Source: JBEIQE01 sp040376705
GTDB lineage: Bacteria; Pseudomonadota; Alphaproteobacteria; UBA2400
Reading direction: 5' to 3'
Assembly: GCA_040376705.1 (NCBI GenBank)
Contig: JBEIQE010000011.1
Coordinates: 1 to 64,000 of the forward strand
Length of the DNA: 64,000 nt
In this document: piece after piece, positions 16,186 through 24,683 of the stretch
How the letters are laid out: each line of letters opens with the position of its first letter
How positions within the stretch are numbered: position 1 is the first letter of the stretch
Made by a program: the position numbers and the translations under genes
Notes under the pieces: generated by a model
Told to the model about the DNA's origin: nothing
Database searches by the model: none
Seen by the model: only the letters and a program-made list of their open reading frames with translations

Positions 16186-16683
16186 TTATGGCAGAATAAG
16201 CTGCACAGGCTTTGATTGTTGCGGTGTTGTTTCAATTGTAGCGCCGCTGTTAATACCATCCTGCAACCCCTTTAGTGTAGGGGATACAATCACAGAGGTA
16301 CCATAGGCAGTGGTACAGCCTATTGCCAGCGCACCGATGAATTTACAAATCTGCCCTAAATAATGTGCCTTGTTATCGGGCTCGGGCAGTAGCGCAGGAC
16401 GCCTGCCGTTTACAGCATGATCGAGTGATGCACTCATAAAATTGAATACCGCTATTGCTGCTAATGTCACGCAAGCGGTGCCGCCATGCCCGGCAATTAC
16501 TAACGAGTTATGCGGAAGTGCTGGTGCCAGATGATAAGCGCCTACACCTACAGCACCGGCTGCGCCTAGAAACCAAAATCCCGTTTTGGCCGAGCCTTCG
16601 CCAATACCTGCAACAAACTCGCGCACAGTATGTCTGCTACGAACTGTAAGGCTGGAAAATCTACTCGAGAGATCAGTTTGCAT
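16186..16683 (-). CDS. Small membrane protein of unknown function
   Basis: 165 residues from ATG 16683, which follows AGGGGTAAGACG. A basic N-terminus is followed by three or four hydrophobic segments (FWFLGAAGAVGVGAY, TACVTLAAIAVFNFM, FIGALAIGCTTAYGTSVIV) and a short polar C-terminal tail. No family was recognised. It resembles in layout the proteins at 16694-17179 and 17741-18268, each with paired Ala/Gly-rich helices and a short Pro-rich or polar tail, so the three may be diverged paralogues. Confidence 0.6.
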   Translation of the reverse strand: MQTDLSSRFSSLTVRSRHTVREFVAGIGEGSAKTGFWFLGAAGAVGVGAYHLAPALPHNSLVIAGHGGTACVTLAAIAVFNFMSASLDHAVNGRRPALLPEPDNKAHYLGQICKFIGALAIGCTTAYGTSVIVSPTLKGLQDGINSGATIETTPQQSKPVQLILP

Positions 16684-16693
16684 CGTCTTACCC

Positions 16694-17179
16694 CTACGGC
16701 GCACAAGTTACCTTGAACCCTGCCTTGGCGAGGCGCTGGATTTCCTTTTGCACCGGCATACTCTGGCAGTCTTGCGATTTGATATTGAAGGTCGATGTAG
16801 GTGGCGCTGCAAGCGGTGCAGCTGGCGGCACATTGGCAGTAAAGCCAGCCAGTGCGACCATACCTGCTGTTGCTGCCGCCGCAATGTTCAAGCCGCGGCC
16901 AATATTATTCTCAAGCGGCATATCATCATAACGGCCGGTCACCCTATGTACCGCCGAAAAACCTGCAAGACCCACAGCTGCTGAGGTAGCGCACATCACG
17001 CCTGCAGTAAAATAAACCGGATTCTGGAACAGCTCAGGCCGCCATAGAGACTGCAAACCCATAGTCATGAGACCCAAACCGCCAAAGGCCGCTACCTGCG
17101 AACTTCCAACCGTATAAGGGCGCAACATGCGCTGCCAGGCGGATGTATCGCAATAGCTGCTAATTCCCTGTGCGGTCAT
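16694..17179 (-). CDS. Small membrane protein with short Cys-containing tail
   Basis: 161 residues from ATG 17179 (an in-frame ATG at 17218 is the alternative). Three hydrophobic stretches (VAAFGGLGLMTMGL, YFTAGVMCATSAAVGLAG, IAAAATAGMVALAGF) precede an Ala/Pro linker and a tail with two Cys (SQDCQS ... KVTCAP), probably periplasmic. Function unknown. Upstream lie two direct TTAACCAT motifs (17225-17254) that resemble CtrA half-sites. Confidence 0.6.
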   Translation of the reverse strand: MTAQGISSYCDTSAWQRMLRPYTVGSSQVAAFGGLGLMTMGLQSLWRPELFQNPVYFTAGVMCATSAAVGLAGFSAVHRVTGRYDDMPLENNIGRGLNIAAAATAGMVALAGFTANVPPAAPLAAPPTSTFNIKSQDCQSMPVQKEIQRLAKAGFKVTCAP

Positions 17180-17224
17180 TTCATGGCCTTTCAAAAATCT
17201 TATGGTTTTATAAGCCATATAATT

Positions 17225-17254
17225 ATGGTTAACCGCAAGTAACACTATGGTTAA
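17225..17254 (-). promoter_or_regulatory. Two tandem TTAACCAT motifs (CtrA-half-site-like)
   Basis: On the minus strand TTAACCATA occurs twice, 22 bp apart (two helical turns), ahead of the 16694-17179 gene. TTAACCAT matches the half-site recognised by the alphaproteobacterial cell-cycle regulator CtrA. Binding is inferred, not shown. Confidence 0.45.
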
Positions 17255-17357
17255 GCGGAATCCGCATCGCTTGCGGCGCGCTATCTGCTTGTAACTGCGT
17301 CCCTTTGCTTAAGCTGTTGGCCGCGCGTGCGGGTGGTGCGTGCGCAAAACCACAAGC

Positions 17358-17729
17358 CTACATCCTAAAGGCTTCGCCCTGATGGCGCAGGCCAATGCGC
17401 AGCTTCTCAAGCACATTCACCAAGTCGGTTGAGCATATGAGTACGGCATCGCCCATCCCTTTACGGGTGGTGCTTACGCTGGCTTCATTTTTGCCAAAGC
17501 CACCATGAGCAAGGCCAGCCGAACGGAAACCATCGCTGATCACATTAAAAACCGGGTGCGCGCCCCAGCGGGAATCTGGCGCAGTGATGCGCAGGCGCAA
17601 AATGCCTTCATCGCTGCTGGCCTGCAACTTGGCGATATCCACCCCATACAACAGGTCAGCTACCTTGCTGGGCGTATCGCAATCAGCGGGTGCCTGAAGA
17701 TCATAATAACCGGTTTTGTTACGGGGCAT
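17358..17729 (-). CDS. Hypothetical soluble protein
   Basis: 123 residues beginning MPRNKTGYYDL. No signal peptide or membrane segment; mixed alpha/beta composition with a single Cys. No family recognised. It sits 11 bp downstream of the membrane-protein gene 17741-18268 on the same strand, suggesting an operon. Coding status is supported by codon use and operon-like spacing only. Confidence 0.5.
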   Translation of the reverse strand: MPRNKTGYYDLQAPADCDTPSKVADLLYGVDIAKLQASSDEGILRLRITAPDSRWGAHPVFNVISDGFRSAGLAHGGFGKNEASVSTTRKGMGDAVLICSTDLVNVLEKLRIGLRHQGEAFRM

Positions 17730-17740
17730 GGTTATCCTGC

Positions 17741-18268
17741 TTATGAGAGTGTGAGCTTGGGCGCGACGAGAGCGACTGGCTGCGGCGGTAAAGCCACGTT
17801 GTATTGCCGTGGTGGCGGGTACCTGAACTGCGGTGCCGAACGCTCGACACTGGAGCCAGCCACCAAAGTAAAGCCAGCGGTTACGCCGGTTGCTACAATA
17901 AATCCAACTGCCGCAGTGGCGGTGGTTACCCGCCTGCCCCAGGCCTGCGCCTTACGGTTATGGTTAGGTGCTTCGGGTATGCCCTTGTTGGCCACGCGGT
18001 GCGCCACAGCAGCCACTGCCTGCACGCCCATGTAAGCCACAACACCAGCAGCGGATGACACACCGAGCAGCAACACCGTGCCGGCCAGATGCGGCGCCAG
18101 CACTGCGGCGCCAATACCCACAAGCACACCAAGCCCCCAGCGGCGGCGCAGCTTGCTGCCGCGATCGAGCGCGCCAGCCCCTGCCCCGCGCAAAAACTCA
18201 CGGAACAAATGCGACGCCTGACGGCGCTTAGCATAGCTGGGTAAAATCCTGCGGGGCGGTTTGTACAT
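17741..18268 (-). CDS. Small membrane protein of unknown function
   Basis: 175 residues. A strongly basic N-terminal 45 residues is followed by hydrophobic segments (WGLGVLVGIGAAVLAP, LAGTVLLLGVSSAAGVVAYMG, ATAAVGFIVATGVTAGFTLVAG) and a Pro-rich tail (YPPPRQYNVALPPQP). No family recognised. It shares general layout with the proteins at 16186-16683 and 16694-17179. Confidence 0.55.
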   Translation of the reverse strand: MYKPPRRILPSYAKRRQASHLFREFLRGAGAGALDRGSKLRRRWGLGVLVGIGAAVLAPHLAGTVLLLGVSSAAGVVAYMGVQAVAAVAHRVANKGIPEAPNHNRKAQAWGRRVTTATAAVGFIVATGVTAGFTLVAGSSVERSAPQFRYPPPRQYNVALPPQPVALVAPKLTLS

Positions 18269-18372
18269 GGTGGCTGGAGACTATGAAATGCCGCCTGATA
18301 AGCGCAAGTAAAATGTCACCCTACCTCTAGATTAGTACTCTACGTCTGGAAACAGAGGTTAGTTCAAGACGG

Positions 18373-18999
18373 CTAGTTTATTCTTTCAAATTTAAACATC
18401 AGATAAAGGTGATTACGACTTTGTTGGCAGATAGGTGTATCTACGGGTACAGGAAATGCATTAGTCCTATTCACTCCAAAGGCATTTCCAACATTAATTA
18501 ATTCATTTTTTGCTGAGGCGGTGATGCGAGTGATGAAATTTATACAAGCCGCTCTGGGAAGATTTGTGACGTTGATAAGAATAGCACCATTAGGTGCATT
18601 ATAATAAGTTGCTCCATCTGCACGAGATACGATGCTTACGCCATAACTACCATTATAACCATTATGAATATTCGAGGTATAACCCCACCCACCGCCAACT
18701 GCGTCTATTGAAGGGCCCGCCGTATCTTTAGGTATAATTTCATATCTAAGCTGACTCGGAATAGTCGTATATGCATTATCCAGCACCATGGATGCGCTTA
18801 GGACCTTCTGAGCATTATTATTTATCTGCGTTACTGTCGTTATTAGATGTGCAACCTTCATATTCTCATAGACAGTACTTGCAGCGATCCAAATGCCACC
18901 AATAACCAAGCCTATGACCCCCAATACGATTGCCGCCTCAACGAGATTAAAGCCGCGGTATCTATGTTGACGAAACGATGTAGAAATTTTTGAATACAT
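18373..18999 (-). CDS. Type IVb-like prepilin (family member F), AT-rich
   Basis: 208 residues from ATG 18999. Leader of 16 residues ending RYRG, then FNLVEAAIVLGVIGLVIGG with Glu at +5. Head with IIPKDT, GGGWGYTSN, a NLPRAACINFITRI Cys helix and a second Cys (TPICQQ) before the last strand LYLMFKFERIN. Codon use is markedly AT-rich compared with holA and parB on either side, hinting at a different origin. It lies upstream of parB, separated by a terminator. Confidence 0.83.
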   Translation of the reverse strand: MYSKISTSFRQHRYRGFNLVEAAIVLGVIGLVIGGIWIAASTVYENMKVAHLITTVTQINNNAQKVLSASMVLDNAYTTIPSQLRYEIIPKDTAGPSIDAVGGGWGYTSNIHNGYNGSYGVSIVSRADGATYYNAPNGAILINVTNLPRAACINFITRITASAKNELINVGNAFGVNRTNAFPVPVDTPICQQSRNHLYLMFKFERIN

Positions 19000-19162
19000 G
19001 ACACATTGATATAGCTTAATATATCGCTGGATGATTTCTTTTTTTATTGGCAATATGTTTTATCCATATCGTTGTGATTGTAGTATTCACTTAAAGTGAA
19101 GTGCCATAACCAGAATGACATAGAATTTAATTTTATCCTATTGGGGATCCCTCCCCTAAAAA

Positions 19163-19190
19163 GCAAAGGGAGCTTTCGCTCCCCTGCCCT
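19163..19190 (-). terminator. Terminator of the rsmG-parA-parB operon
   Basis: Read on the minus strand, GGGAGC-GAAA-GCTCCC (GNRA tetraloop) followed by TTTGCTTTTT, about 22 bp after the parB stop codon. Confidence 0.85.
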
Positions 19191-19204
19191 TTTCATATCT
19201 CTAA

Positions 19205-20155
19205 TTAAATCCGCACTGTCCCGCCGCACAGTTTGCGCAGCAGGTCATCCAACTGATCGAGGTTCTGATACCTGATCATGAGAGTGCCTTTGGCGCCCCT
19301 GCCCGTGATGCTCACCTTCAGGCCCAGTGTATCGGCCAGCATTTTCTCGAGCGCGACAGTATTGGCATCACGCAGCTTGCCTTTAATGGGCTTGATGCCC
19401 TTCTCGGCCCGCTGCTCCTGCGCGGCGGCTTCGGCCTCGCGCACGCTCATGCCCTTGCCGCCGTTATTGCGCGCCAGCAGCTTCTGGTACAGGTCGGGAT
19501 CATTGCCGACAGACAGCAGCGCGCGCGCATGGCCCGCAGTGATGAGGCCCTCGTTCACCTTATCCTGCACATCCTGCGGCAGCTTTAAAAGGCGCAGTGT
19601 ATTGGCAATATACGCACGGCTCTTGCCCACCAGCTTGGCCACGGCATCCTGCGTGTGATGGAAGTCGTTGATGAGCTTCTGGTAGGCTTGCGCTTCTTCT
19701 AAAATCGTCAGGTCTTCGCGCTGGACGTTTTCAATCAGTGCGACTTCGGCCATCTGGCTATCGGCCATTTCGCGCACAATAACCGGCACTTCATGCAGGC
19801 CAGCCAACTGCGCGGCGCGCCAGCGGCGCTCACCCGCAATGATCTGGAATTCATTTGGCTTGCTCGGGTGGCGGCGCACCAGAATGGGCTGGATAATGCC
19901 CTTTTCCTTGATTGATTCAGCCAGCTCTTCAAGCGCAACGGTGCCGAAGTTCTGGCGCGGTTGATACGGGCCAGCGCTGAGAATTTCAATCGGCATGGCT
20001 TTGGCTGTAGCCGGGCGCGCGCTATCGAGCTGCGAGTAGTCTTCCGCCGCTTCGCCAAGCAAGGCACCAAGGCCTTTGCCTAAAGTACGGCGCGGGCCGC
20101 GGGCAGGGGCTGCTGCAGTGGGTGACTTGATGGTGATTGAATCGTCGGTGGTCAT
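19205..20155 (-). CDS. parB: Chromosome-partitioning protein ParB
   Basis: 316 residues. ParB/Spo0J N-terminal CTPase domain with the GERRWRAAQLAG motif (ParB box II), a central helix-turn-helix for parS recognition (KSRAYIANTLRLLKLP) and a C-terminal dimerisation domain. It loads at parS and spreads, directing origin segregation with ParA. The ATG overlaps the parA stop (ATGA), so the two are coupled. Three parS sites lie just upstream, inside rsmG. Confidence 0.96.
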   Translation of the reverse strand: MTTDDSITIKSPTAAAPARGPRRTLGKGLGALLGEAAEDYSQLDSARPATAKAMPIEILSAGPYQPRQNFGTVALEELAESIKEKGIIQPILVRRHPSKPNEFQIIAGERRWRAAQLAGLHEVPVIVREMADSQMAEVALIENVQREDLTILEEAQAYQKLINDFHHTQDAVAKLVGKSRAYIANTLRLLKLPQDVQDKVNEGLITAGHARALLSVGNDPDLYQKLLARNNGGKGMSVREAEAAAQEQRAEKGIKPIKGKLRDANTVALEKMLADTLGLKVSITGRGAKGTLMIRYQNLDQLDDLLRKLCGGTVRI

Positions 20156-21072
20156 GCTACAGCCTCAGGTAATTGAACATTGTTTAATGAAGTGGGGTTT
20201 AACACGGTTTCACGTTGCAGGATTTCACGCGCCAGCTGGATATAAGCCTGTGCGCCGGTGGACTTGAAATCATAGATCAGCACCGGCTTGCCATGTGATG
20301 GCGCTTCCGAGATGCGCACGTTGCGCGGAATGACATTCTGATAAACTTTCTCGCCCAGATGTGCGCGCACTTCGTCTTCTACCTGACGCGAAAGCGCGTT
20401 GCGCTTGTCATACATGGTCAGCACCACGCCTTGCAGCGACAGGCCGGGGTTGAGGTTACGGCCAATCACATCAACCGTACGCAAGAGGTGCGAGAGGCCT
20501 TCCATGGCGTAGAACTCGCACTGCAGCGGCACCAGCACCGCATCCGCCGCCACCAAAGCGTTGAGGGTGAGCAGGCCGAGGGCAGGGGGGCAGTCGATAA
20601 TAATGTAATCATAGCCGGGGCTGCTCATCTGGCGCTCTTCGGCAATACCGGCTCTGATGGCAGCGTCTATGGCATTCATGCCGGCTTTTTCATAAGTAGT
20701 TGATTCCGCTTGGTCAAGATTACCCTTACGTAAAGCAGAGCGGAGGAAGTATTCGCGTTGGTCCTCTGGCACCAGCTCAATTTCAGCGCCTGCGAGGTCG
20801 GAGGCGGCGGGGATGATGTCCATGCCCGGAATAGCGGTATGACGGATTGCGTCTTCCATCGGCACATCCCCAAACAGCACGGCGTAGCTGCCGGGGGTGC
20901 GCAGGTTCATCGGCACGCCCACGCCGGTGGAGGCATTGCCCTGGGGGTCGAGATCGACCAGCAGCACGCGCTTGCCCACCGCCGCCATGGCAGTCGCGAG
21001 GTTGATGGTGGTGGTGGTCTTGCCAACGCCGCCTTTTTGATTGGCTACGGCCAGAATACGTGGCTGCTTCAT
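20152..21072 (-). CDS. parA: Chromosome-partitioning ATPase ParA
   Basis: 306 residues. Deviant Walker A KGGVGKTTT near residue 14, Walker A' VDLDPQGNAST, and Walker B IIIDCPPALGLL. It is longer than the usual 260-280 residues because of about 35 extra residues (between YFLRSALRKG and PGYDYIIID) just ahead of Walker B, where relatives have a short link. Second gene of rsmG-parA-parB, starting 6 bp after rsmG. Confidence 0.95.
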   Translation of the reverse strand: MKQPRILAVANQKGGVGKTTTTINLATAMAAVGKRVLLVDLDPQGNASTGVGVPMNLRTPGSYAVLFGDVPMEDAIRHTAIPGMDIIPAASDLAGAEIELVPEDQREYFLRSALRKGNLDQAESTTYEKAGMNAIDAAIRAGIAEERQMSSPGYDYIIIDCPPALGLLTLNALVAADAVLVPLQCEFYAMEGLSHLLRTVDVIGRNLNPGLSLQGVVLTMYDKRNALSRQVEDEVRAHLGEKVYQNVIPRNVRISEAPSHGKPVLIYDFKSTGAQAYIQLAREILQRETVLNPTSLNNVQLPEAVA

Positions 21073-21078
21073 GGTGAA

Positions 21079-21693
21079 TTACCCCCGCGGACTAATATCG
21101 TCGAGGCGGACGATAGCACCGTCTGGGGAGGTCAGGCTAGGGCTATGTTTCATGTGAAACACCCAATCGGCCTCGGCGTCCTTAACTTCCTGCTCCCAGT
21201 TGCCGCCTTTAAGGAAGAGGGCGCTGCCACCAGCCTTCAGGTGGCGGGCAGTATAGGGCAAAAGCTCGGTGAGTGCGGAGAGGGCGCGGGCGGTGACCAC
21301 ATCAGCGCCGAGGGCAGAGGCGGCCTCGATGCGGACGTTATGCACGGTCACAGGCGTCTTAGTTTCACGTGAAACATGCTGCATGAAGATGGACTTGCGC
21401 TGGTCGCTCTCGATCAGGTGCACATCCGGCACGCCGAGGATGGCCAGCACGAGGCCGGGGAAGCCTGCGCCAGCCCCCATATCCACCAGCCGCTGGGTCC
21501 CCGGTGGGAGCAGGGGATAGAGCTGCGCACTATCGAGCAGGTGGCGGGTCCAGAGCTCGGGGATGGTTTTGGGGCCGACGAGGTTGATCTTGGGCTGCCA
21601 TTCGGCCAGCAGCTCGGCATAGCGCTGGAGCTTGCCCAGTGTTTCATGTGAAACATAATCGGCGGTGCGCTTGATGAAGTCGGCTTTGCTCAT
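21079..21693 (-). CDS. rsmG: 16S rRNA (guanine-N7)-methyltransferase RsmG
   Basis: 204 residues from ATG 21693. SAM-binding motif VDMGAGAGFPGLVLAI and the upstream NLVGPKTIPELWTRHLLDS segment are diagnostic of RsmG (GidB), which methylates G527 of 16S rRNA. The gene body carries three parS sites, read through as VSHET, VSRET and FHMKH. It leads the parAB operon. In relatives it directly follows mnmG; here four pilin genes and two small genes separate them. Confidence 0.95.
   Translation of the reverse strand: MSKADFIKRTADYVSHETLGKLQRYAELLAEWQPKINLVGPKTIPELWTRHLLDSAQLYPLLPPGTQRLVDMGAGAGFPGLVLAILGVPDVHLIESDQRKSIFMQHVSRETKTPVTVHNVRIEAASALGADVVTARALSALTELLPYTARHLKAGGSALFLKGGNWEQEVKDAEADWVFHMKHSPSLTSPDGAIVRLDDISPRG
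21146..21161. other. parS site 1 (in rsmG)
   Basis: TGTTTCATGTGAAACA, 15 of 16 matches to the parS consensus TGTTTCACGTGAAACA. Confidence 0.92.
21361..21376. other. parS site 2 (in rsmG)
   Basis: AGTTTCACGTGAAACA, with a perfect 14-bp GTTTCACGTGAAAC core; 15 of 16 matches to consensus. Confidence 0.94.
21640..21655. other. parS site 3 (in rsmG)
   Basis: TGTTTCATGTGAAACA, identical to site 1. The three sites span about 510 bp, roughly 20 kb from the proposed oriC. Confidence 0.93.
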
Positions 21694-21741
21694 GGGCGAG
21701 GAATTAACACGCACAGGCGGGGTAGGGCAAATGTATAAATG

Positions 21742-22317
21742 CTACCGGACGAAAGCAAAAGTCACGTAATGCGAGTTACTGTCTGTGGGGTCGGCCGGTG
21801 AGGCACAAAGCGCGGTTGTGTCCGGCGAAACGGGCAGAGTTGTATAGAGCGTACCATCTGCACTGGCGTTGATGAGGTTGGTCTGATCCCTGAAGCGCGA
21901 GGTGACACGCGATATAAGGTTTATGCACATGCTCTTATTCAGACTGTAGAAGGTGAGCCCCACAAAGGACGGCTGTATCTCGATTATCAGCGGGTTCCAG
22001 CCGTCTTGCGCTGTGCCGATGGGATGCATGGCAACAACGCCGGTCACCTTGAACCCATCAACCCCGCTAAGCAGCATAGTTGTGAGATCACCCGTAAGCG
22101 TGTGATTGCCCGGCGCCAACTCGGGCGGGAAAATACGGCGCGCATTCTGCACCACTGTTAAAGTGCCTGTTACAGCCTGATTCAGCTTCATATTCTGCTG
22201 CACTGATACAGCCGCCACCCAGATACCACCGATAACCAGGCCAACCACGCCCAGCACAATTGCAGCTTCAACCAAATTAAAGCCGCGCGTAGCCTGAAGA
22301 CGTGAAGAACTCATCAT
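21742..22317 (-). CDS. Type IVb-like prepilin (family member G)
   Basis: 191 residues. Leader MMSSSRLQATRG, then FNLVEAAIVLGVVGLVIGG with Glu at +5. Head ends with a SLNKSMCINLISRV Cys helix, a second Cys (TALCASP) and a terminal strand HYVTFAFVR. Ribosome-binding CTAAGG lies 8 nt before the first ATG. It lies upstream of rsmG on the same strand. Confidence 0.86.
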   Translation of the reverse strand: MMSSSRLQATRGFNLVEAAIVLGVVGLVIGGIWVAAVSVQQNMKLNQAVTGTLTVVQNARRIFPPELAPGNHTLTGDLTTMLLSGVDGFKVTGVVAMHPIGTAQDGWNPLIIEIQPSFVGLTFYSLNKSMCINLISRVTSRFRDQTNLINASADGTLYTTLPVSPDTTALCASPADPTDSNSHYVTFAFVR

Positions 22318-22407
22318 CCACTTAACCTTAGCTAAAAGCGCAACCCTGACAATAACAAAAAGCAGCTAAAACCGGGATAAAATATATTACACGTATTAGT
22401 AGTCAGC

Positions 22408-22911
22408 CTAACGCCGCGGGATAGGCACGCCCGCACAATGATTATTCATCACACCCAGGGCACGACTGTTCAGTGCATCAAAGCCTGCGGCATCATCAAC
22501 GCCCGCCCGCTTGATCTGGGCAAGACGCATAAGAATGTCACGGTTCTCGGCGCAGGCAAAGCTGTCGGGCTTGTCAGCCTGCGCTTCAAGGCGGGTCACA
22601 TCCTTATTCCAGGCGGCAGCGCAGCCCTTGAGCAGCAGGTTGCCCTCGGCGGGTGTATTATGCATCGCTTCAATAGCGGCGCGCTCGGCCGCAGGTTTGC
22701 TGGAAAAGCTAACACTATAAACAGTGCCGGCAAAAGCAGCACTGCAAGCCATGTCTTCCGGCGACATCGCCTTAACAGGTGCGAACACAACCTCGGGTGC
22801 TTTAGAGAGGTTATTGAAGAGAGAGACAAGCAAAGCCACTGAACCAACGACAGAGGCAACAGCCAGACCAACTGCAATTTTTACAGGACGTGGGGTAGGG
22901 GATTTGCTCAT
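22408..22911 (-). CDS. Single-pass membrane protein with Cys-containing periplasmic domain
   Basis: 167 residues. Short basic N-terminus, one transmembrane helix (VGLAVASVVGSVALLVSLF), then a mostly helical domain with four Cys (DMACSAAF, LLKGCAAAW, SFACAENR, NNHCAGV) that could form two disulfides outside the cytoplasm. No family recognised. Immediately upstream of pilin G on the same strand (90 bp gap). Confidence 0.6.
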   Translation of the reverse strand: MSKSPTPRPVKIAVGLAVASVVGSVALLVSLFNNLSKAPEVVFAPVKAMSPEDMACSAAFAGTVYSVSFSSKPAAERAAIEAMHNTPAEGNLLLKGCAAAWNKDVTRLEAQADKPDSFACAENRDILMRLAQIKRAGVDDAAGFDALNSRALGVMNNHCAGVPIPRR

Positions 22912-23086
22912 TCATAACTCCATCAGTAAAGACGCCGGATAGCAGCATATCGAGATCGCCCAAAACAAGAAAAAAAACTCCAGCCATGGTAAAGCCCAGT
23001 ACCTGTAACCCTGCAAAAAGCTCTATTTTTGATAAAAGCCGAGAAATAATTAAAGCATCGGCCATAAAATCTGCATAAACTAAATT

Positions 23087-23797
23087 ATGCTTCGCTTGGA
23101 TATCTCTCGCCCTGATTGCACCAATCCTGCAAAAGGCGCGCAGTACAGGCCCTGCCGCCGAAAAGGCTTCAACCTTGTAGAAGCTGCGATTGTGCTTGGT
23201 GTTATCGGCCTTGTTATTGGCGGTATATGGGTAGCCGCCTCATCCGTACAAAGAGAAATACGGCGCACAGCTTACGCAGAGCTCCTCCTCGATTTGCGCT
23301 CACGTGTTGCTGAAACATGGCGTGGCATGCCCATTCCGCCTAGTGGCGCAGTACTAATGCCGCTTACAAATACATTGTACCCGGCAGAGTCGCTTTTAGC
23401 GGTCTCTAGCATGTCGGCGACCGACAGAGATAAATGGGATTGGGCTATCTCATCTGATGCTCACGTCTATAAGCACCCAGCAGGCATATATGGCGGAGTA
23501 GCGGTTTTCACCGGCAGCCCTGATACGCTAAGCTATGGCATAGGTTATGTTGATAGGGCCGATTGCGTATGGTTAGCCACAAGTGCAGCCCGCATCACGC
23601 CTTATGAAGGCGGCGTATACGCCAGCAATCCTGCCAATTCCAATAGCGGCAGAATCATAATTGCCGTTGGTGGGAGTTATTATCAGTACGTGTTTGATCG
23701 TGAATCGCCAGATCAGGCAGCTATGGCTACATGGGCCGCCGTAGGCTGTGAGGCTGGCGCAACCAACGTTTTCATATTCCAGGCTGGGCGGCCATAG
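23087..23797 (+). CDS. Type IVb-like prepilin (family member H)
   Basis: 236 residues, the longest of the small pilins. Leader of 27 residues ending CRRKG, then FNLVEAAIVLGVIGLVIGG with Glu at +5. The head contains DRADCVWLATSAARI and a later Cys (AVGCEAG) before the last strand FIFQAGRP. A shorter in-frame start was not found, so the long leader is probably real. Confidence 0.83.
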   Translation: MLRLDISRPDCTNPAKGAQYRPCRRKGFNLVEAAIVLGVIGLVIGGIWVAASSVQREIRRTAYAELLLDLRSRVAETWRGMPIPPSGAVLMPLTNTLYPAESLLAVSSMSATDRDKWDWAISSDAHVYKHPAGIYGGVAVFTGSPDTLSYGIGYVDRADCVWLATSAARITPYEGGVYASNPANSNSGRIIIAVGGSYYQYVFDRESPDQAAMATWAAVGCEAGATNVFIFQAGRP

Positions 23798-23963
23798 TTT
23801 ATCGCGCAAATAAAGCTGAATTAGGGCTTCAAACGGCCCTGTGCTTGTTAGGTTATGGGGCTAACCCGCTGATCGTCGAACGGCTGGGGACAACCAAGGC
23901 CTAGAAACTAATTATTAACTCCTACGATATCAAATAATGAGGCTTATAGCTTCGTTATCGTAT

Positions 23964-23984
23964 GGGGGTTAAGGGCTAGAACTG
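23964..23984 (+). promoter_or_regulatory. Shine-Dalgarno-like motif and CTG start of pilin I
   Basis: GGGGGTTAAG, 8 nt, CTGCAG; AAGGG is a plausible ribosome-binding site 7 nt before CTG. An 11-codon open frame beginning ATG at 23937 ends in the TAA of this motif, in frame with the CTG. Confidence 0.6.
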
Positions 23985-24524
23985 CAGCAGGCAATAAAGC
24001 AGCGTATGCGCAAAGGCTTCAACCTCGTTGAAGCGGCAATCGTGTTGGGTGTCATCGGCCTAGTCATCGGCGGCATTTGGGTTGCGGCCAGCGCAGTGAC
24101 CCGAAATCAGAACCTGAATGCATTTATGCAAGAAGTGACGCTGATAATCGAAGATATCGGAAATAACTTCAAGCACATCACCACAACAAGAAATTCTGCG
24201 GCTATGCACAATTATCTTATGGCCAAGGGCTTCTATCCCAGCACTAGCACCAATGATCAGCGGCTTGGACCAAACGCTACTGTATCTTGGTACTGGGATA
24301 AAAGCAGTAGTCAACCCGCTCCTCTTGTCATAATCCTAGGAAATATTGACAAAGGATACTGTCAAATATTGGGAAATAGGTTGCAAGCTTACTTAGTTGA
24401 TGGCCCACATCCGACAAAAAATAGCGCTATTATGCCTAAGCAAACGATTATTCAACAAGCAATAACGGATTGCCTTAATAATGGCTGGTTGCAACTAAAC
24501 TTATCCGCTGTTGCAACTAACTGA
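23982..24524 (+). CDS. Type IVb-like prepilin (family member I), probable CTG start
   Basis: 180 residues from CTG 23982, or 172 from ATG 24006. The CTG start gives a leader (M)QQAIKQRMRKG of the same length as pilins C and M; the ATG start gives a 4-residue leader with a weak ribosome-binding site. FNLVEAAIVLGVIGLVIGG with Glu at +5 follows. Head Cys at DKGYCQILGNRL and ITDCLNN. The 3' two-thirds is AT-rich compared with neighbours. Confidence 0.8.
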   Translation: MQQAIKQRMRKGFNLVEAAIVLGVIGLVIGGIWVAASAVTRNQNLNAFMQEVTLIIEDIGNNFKHITTTRNSAAMHNYLMAKGFYPSTSTNDQRLGPNATVSWYWDKSSSQPAPLVIILGNIDKGYCQILGNRLQAYLVDGPHPTKNSAIMPKQTIIQQAITDCLNNGWLQLNLSAVATN

Positions 24525-24683
24525 TGCAACCTGATCTGACTTACCCGGCTCGGGCGGCTTCCTGAGCCTGCCGCAGTATTTAGTCTGTTGGGCATAACGG
24601 AACGCGCGCTGCTTACGTAGCTAAGCCTGCCGCGTCTTGATAACCCGGTTGGCGTTACCACCTAATTACAAAACAAGAGAATG

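Noticed and set aside
20206..20221. Fourth parS-like site in the 3' end of parA
   Set aside because: Only the GTTTCACGT half matches; the second half is lost.
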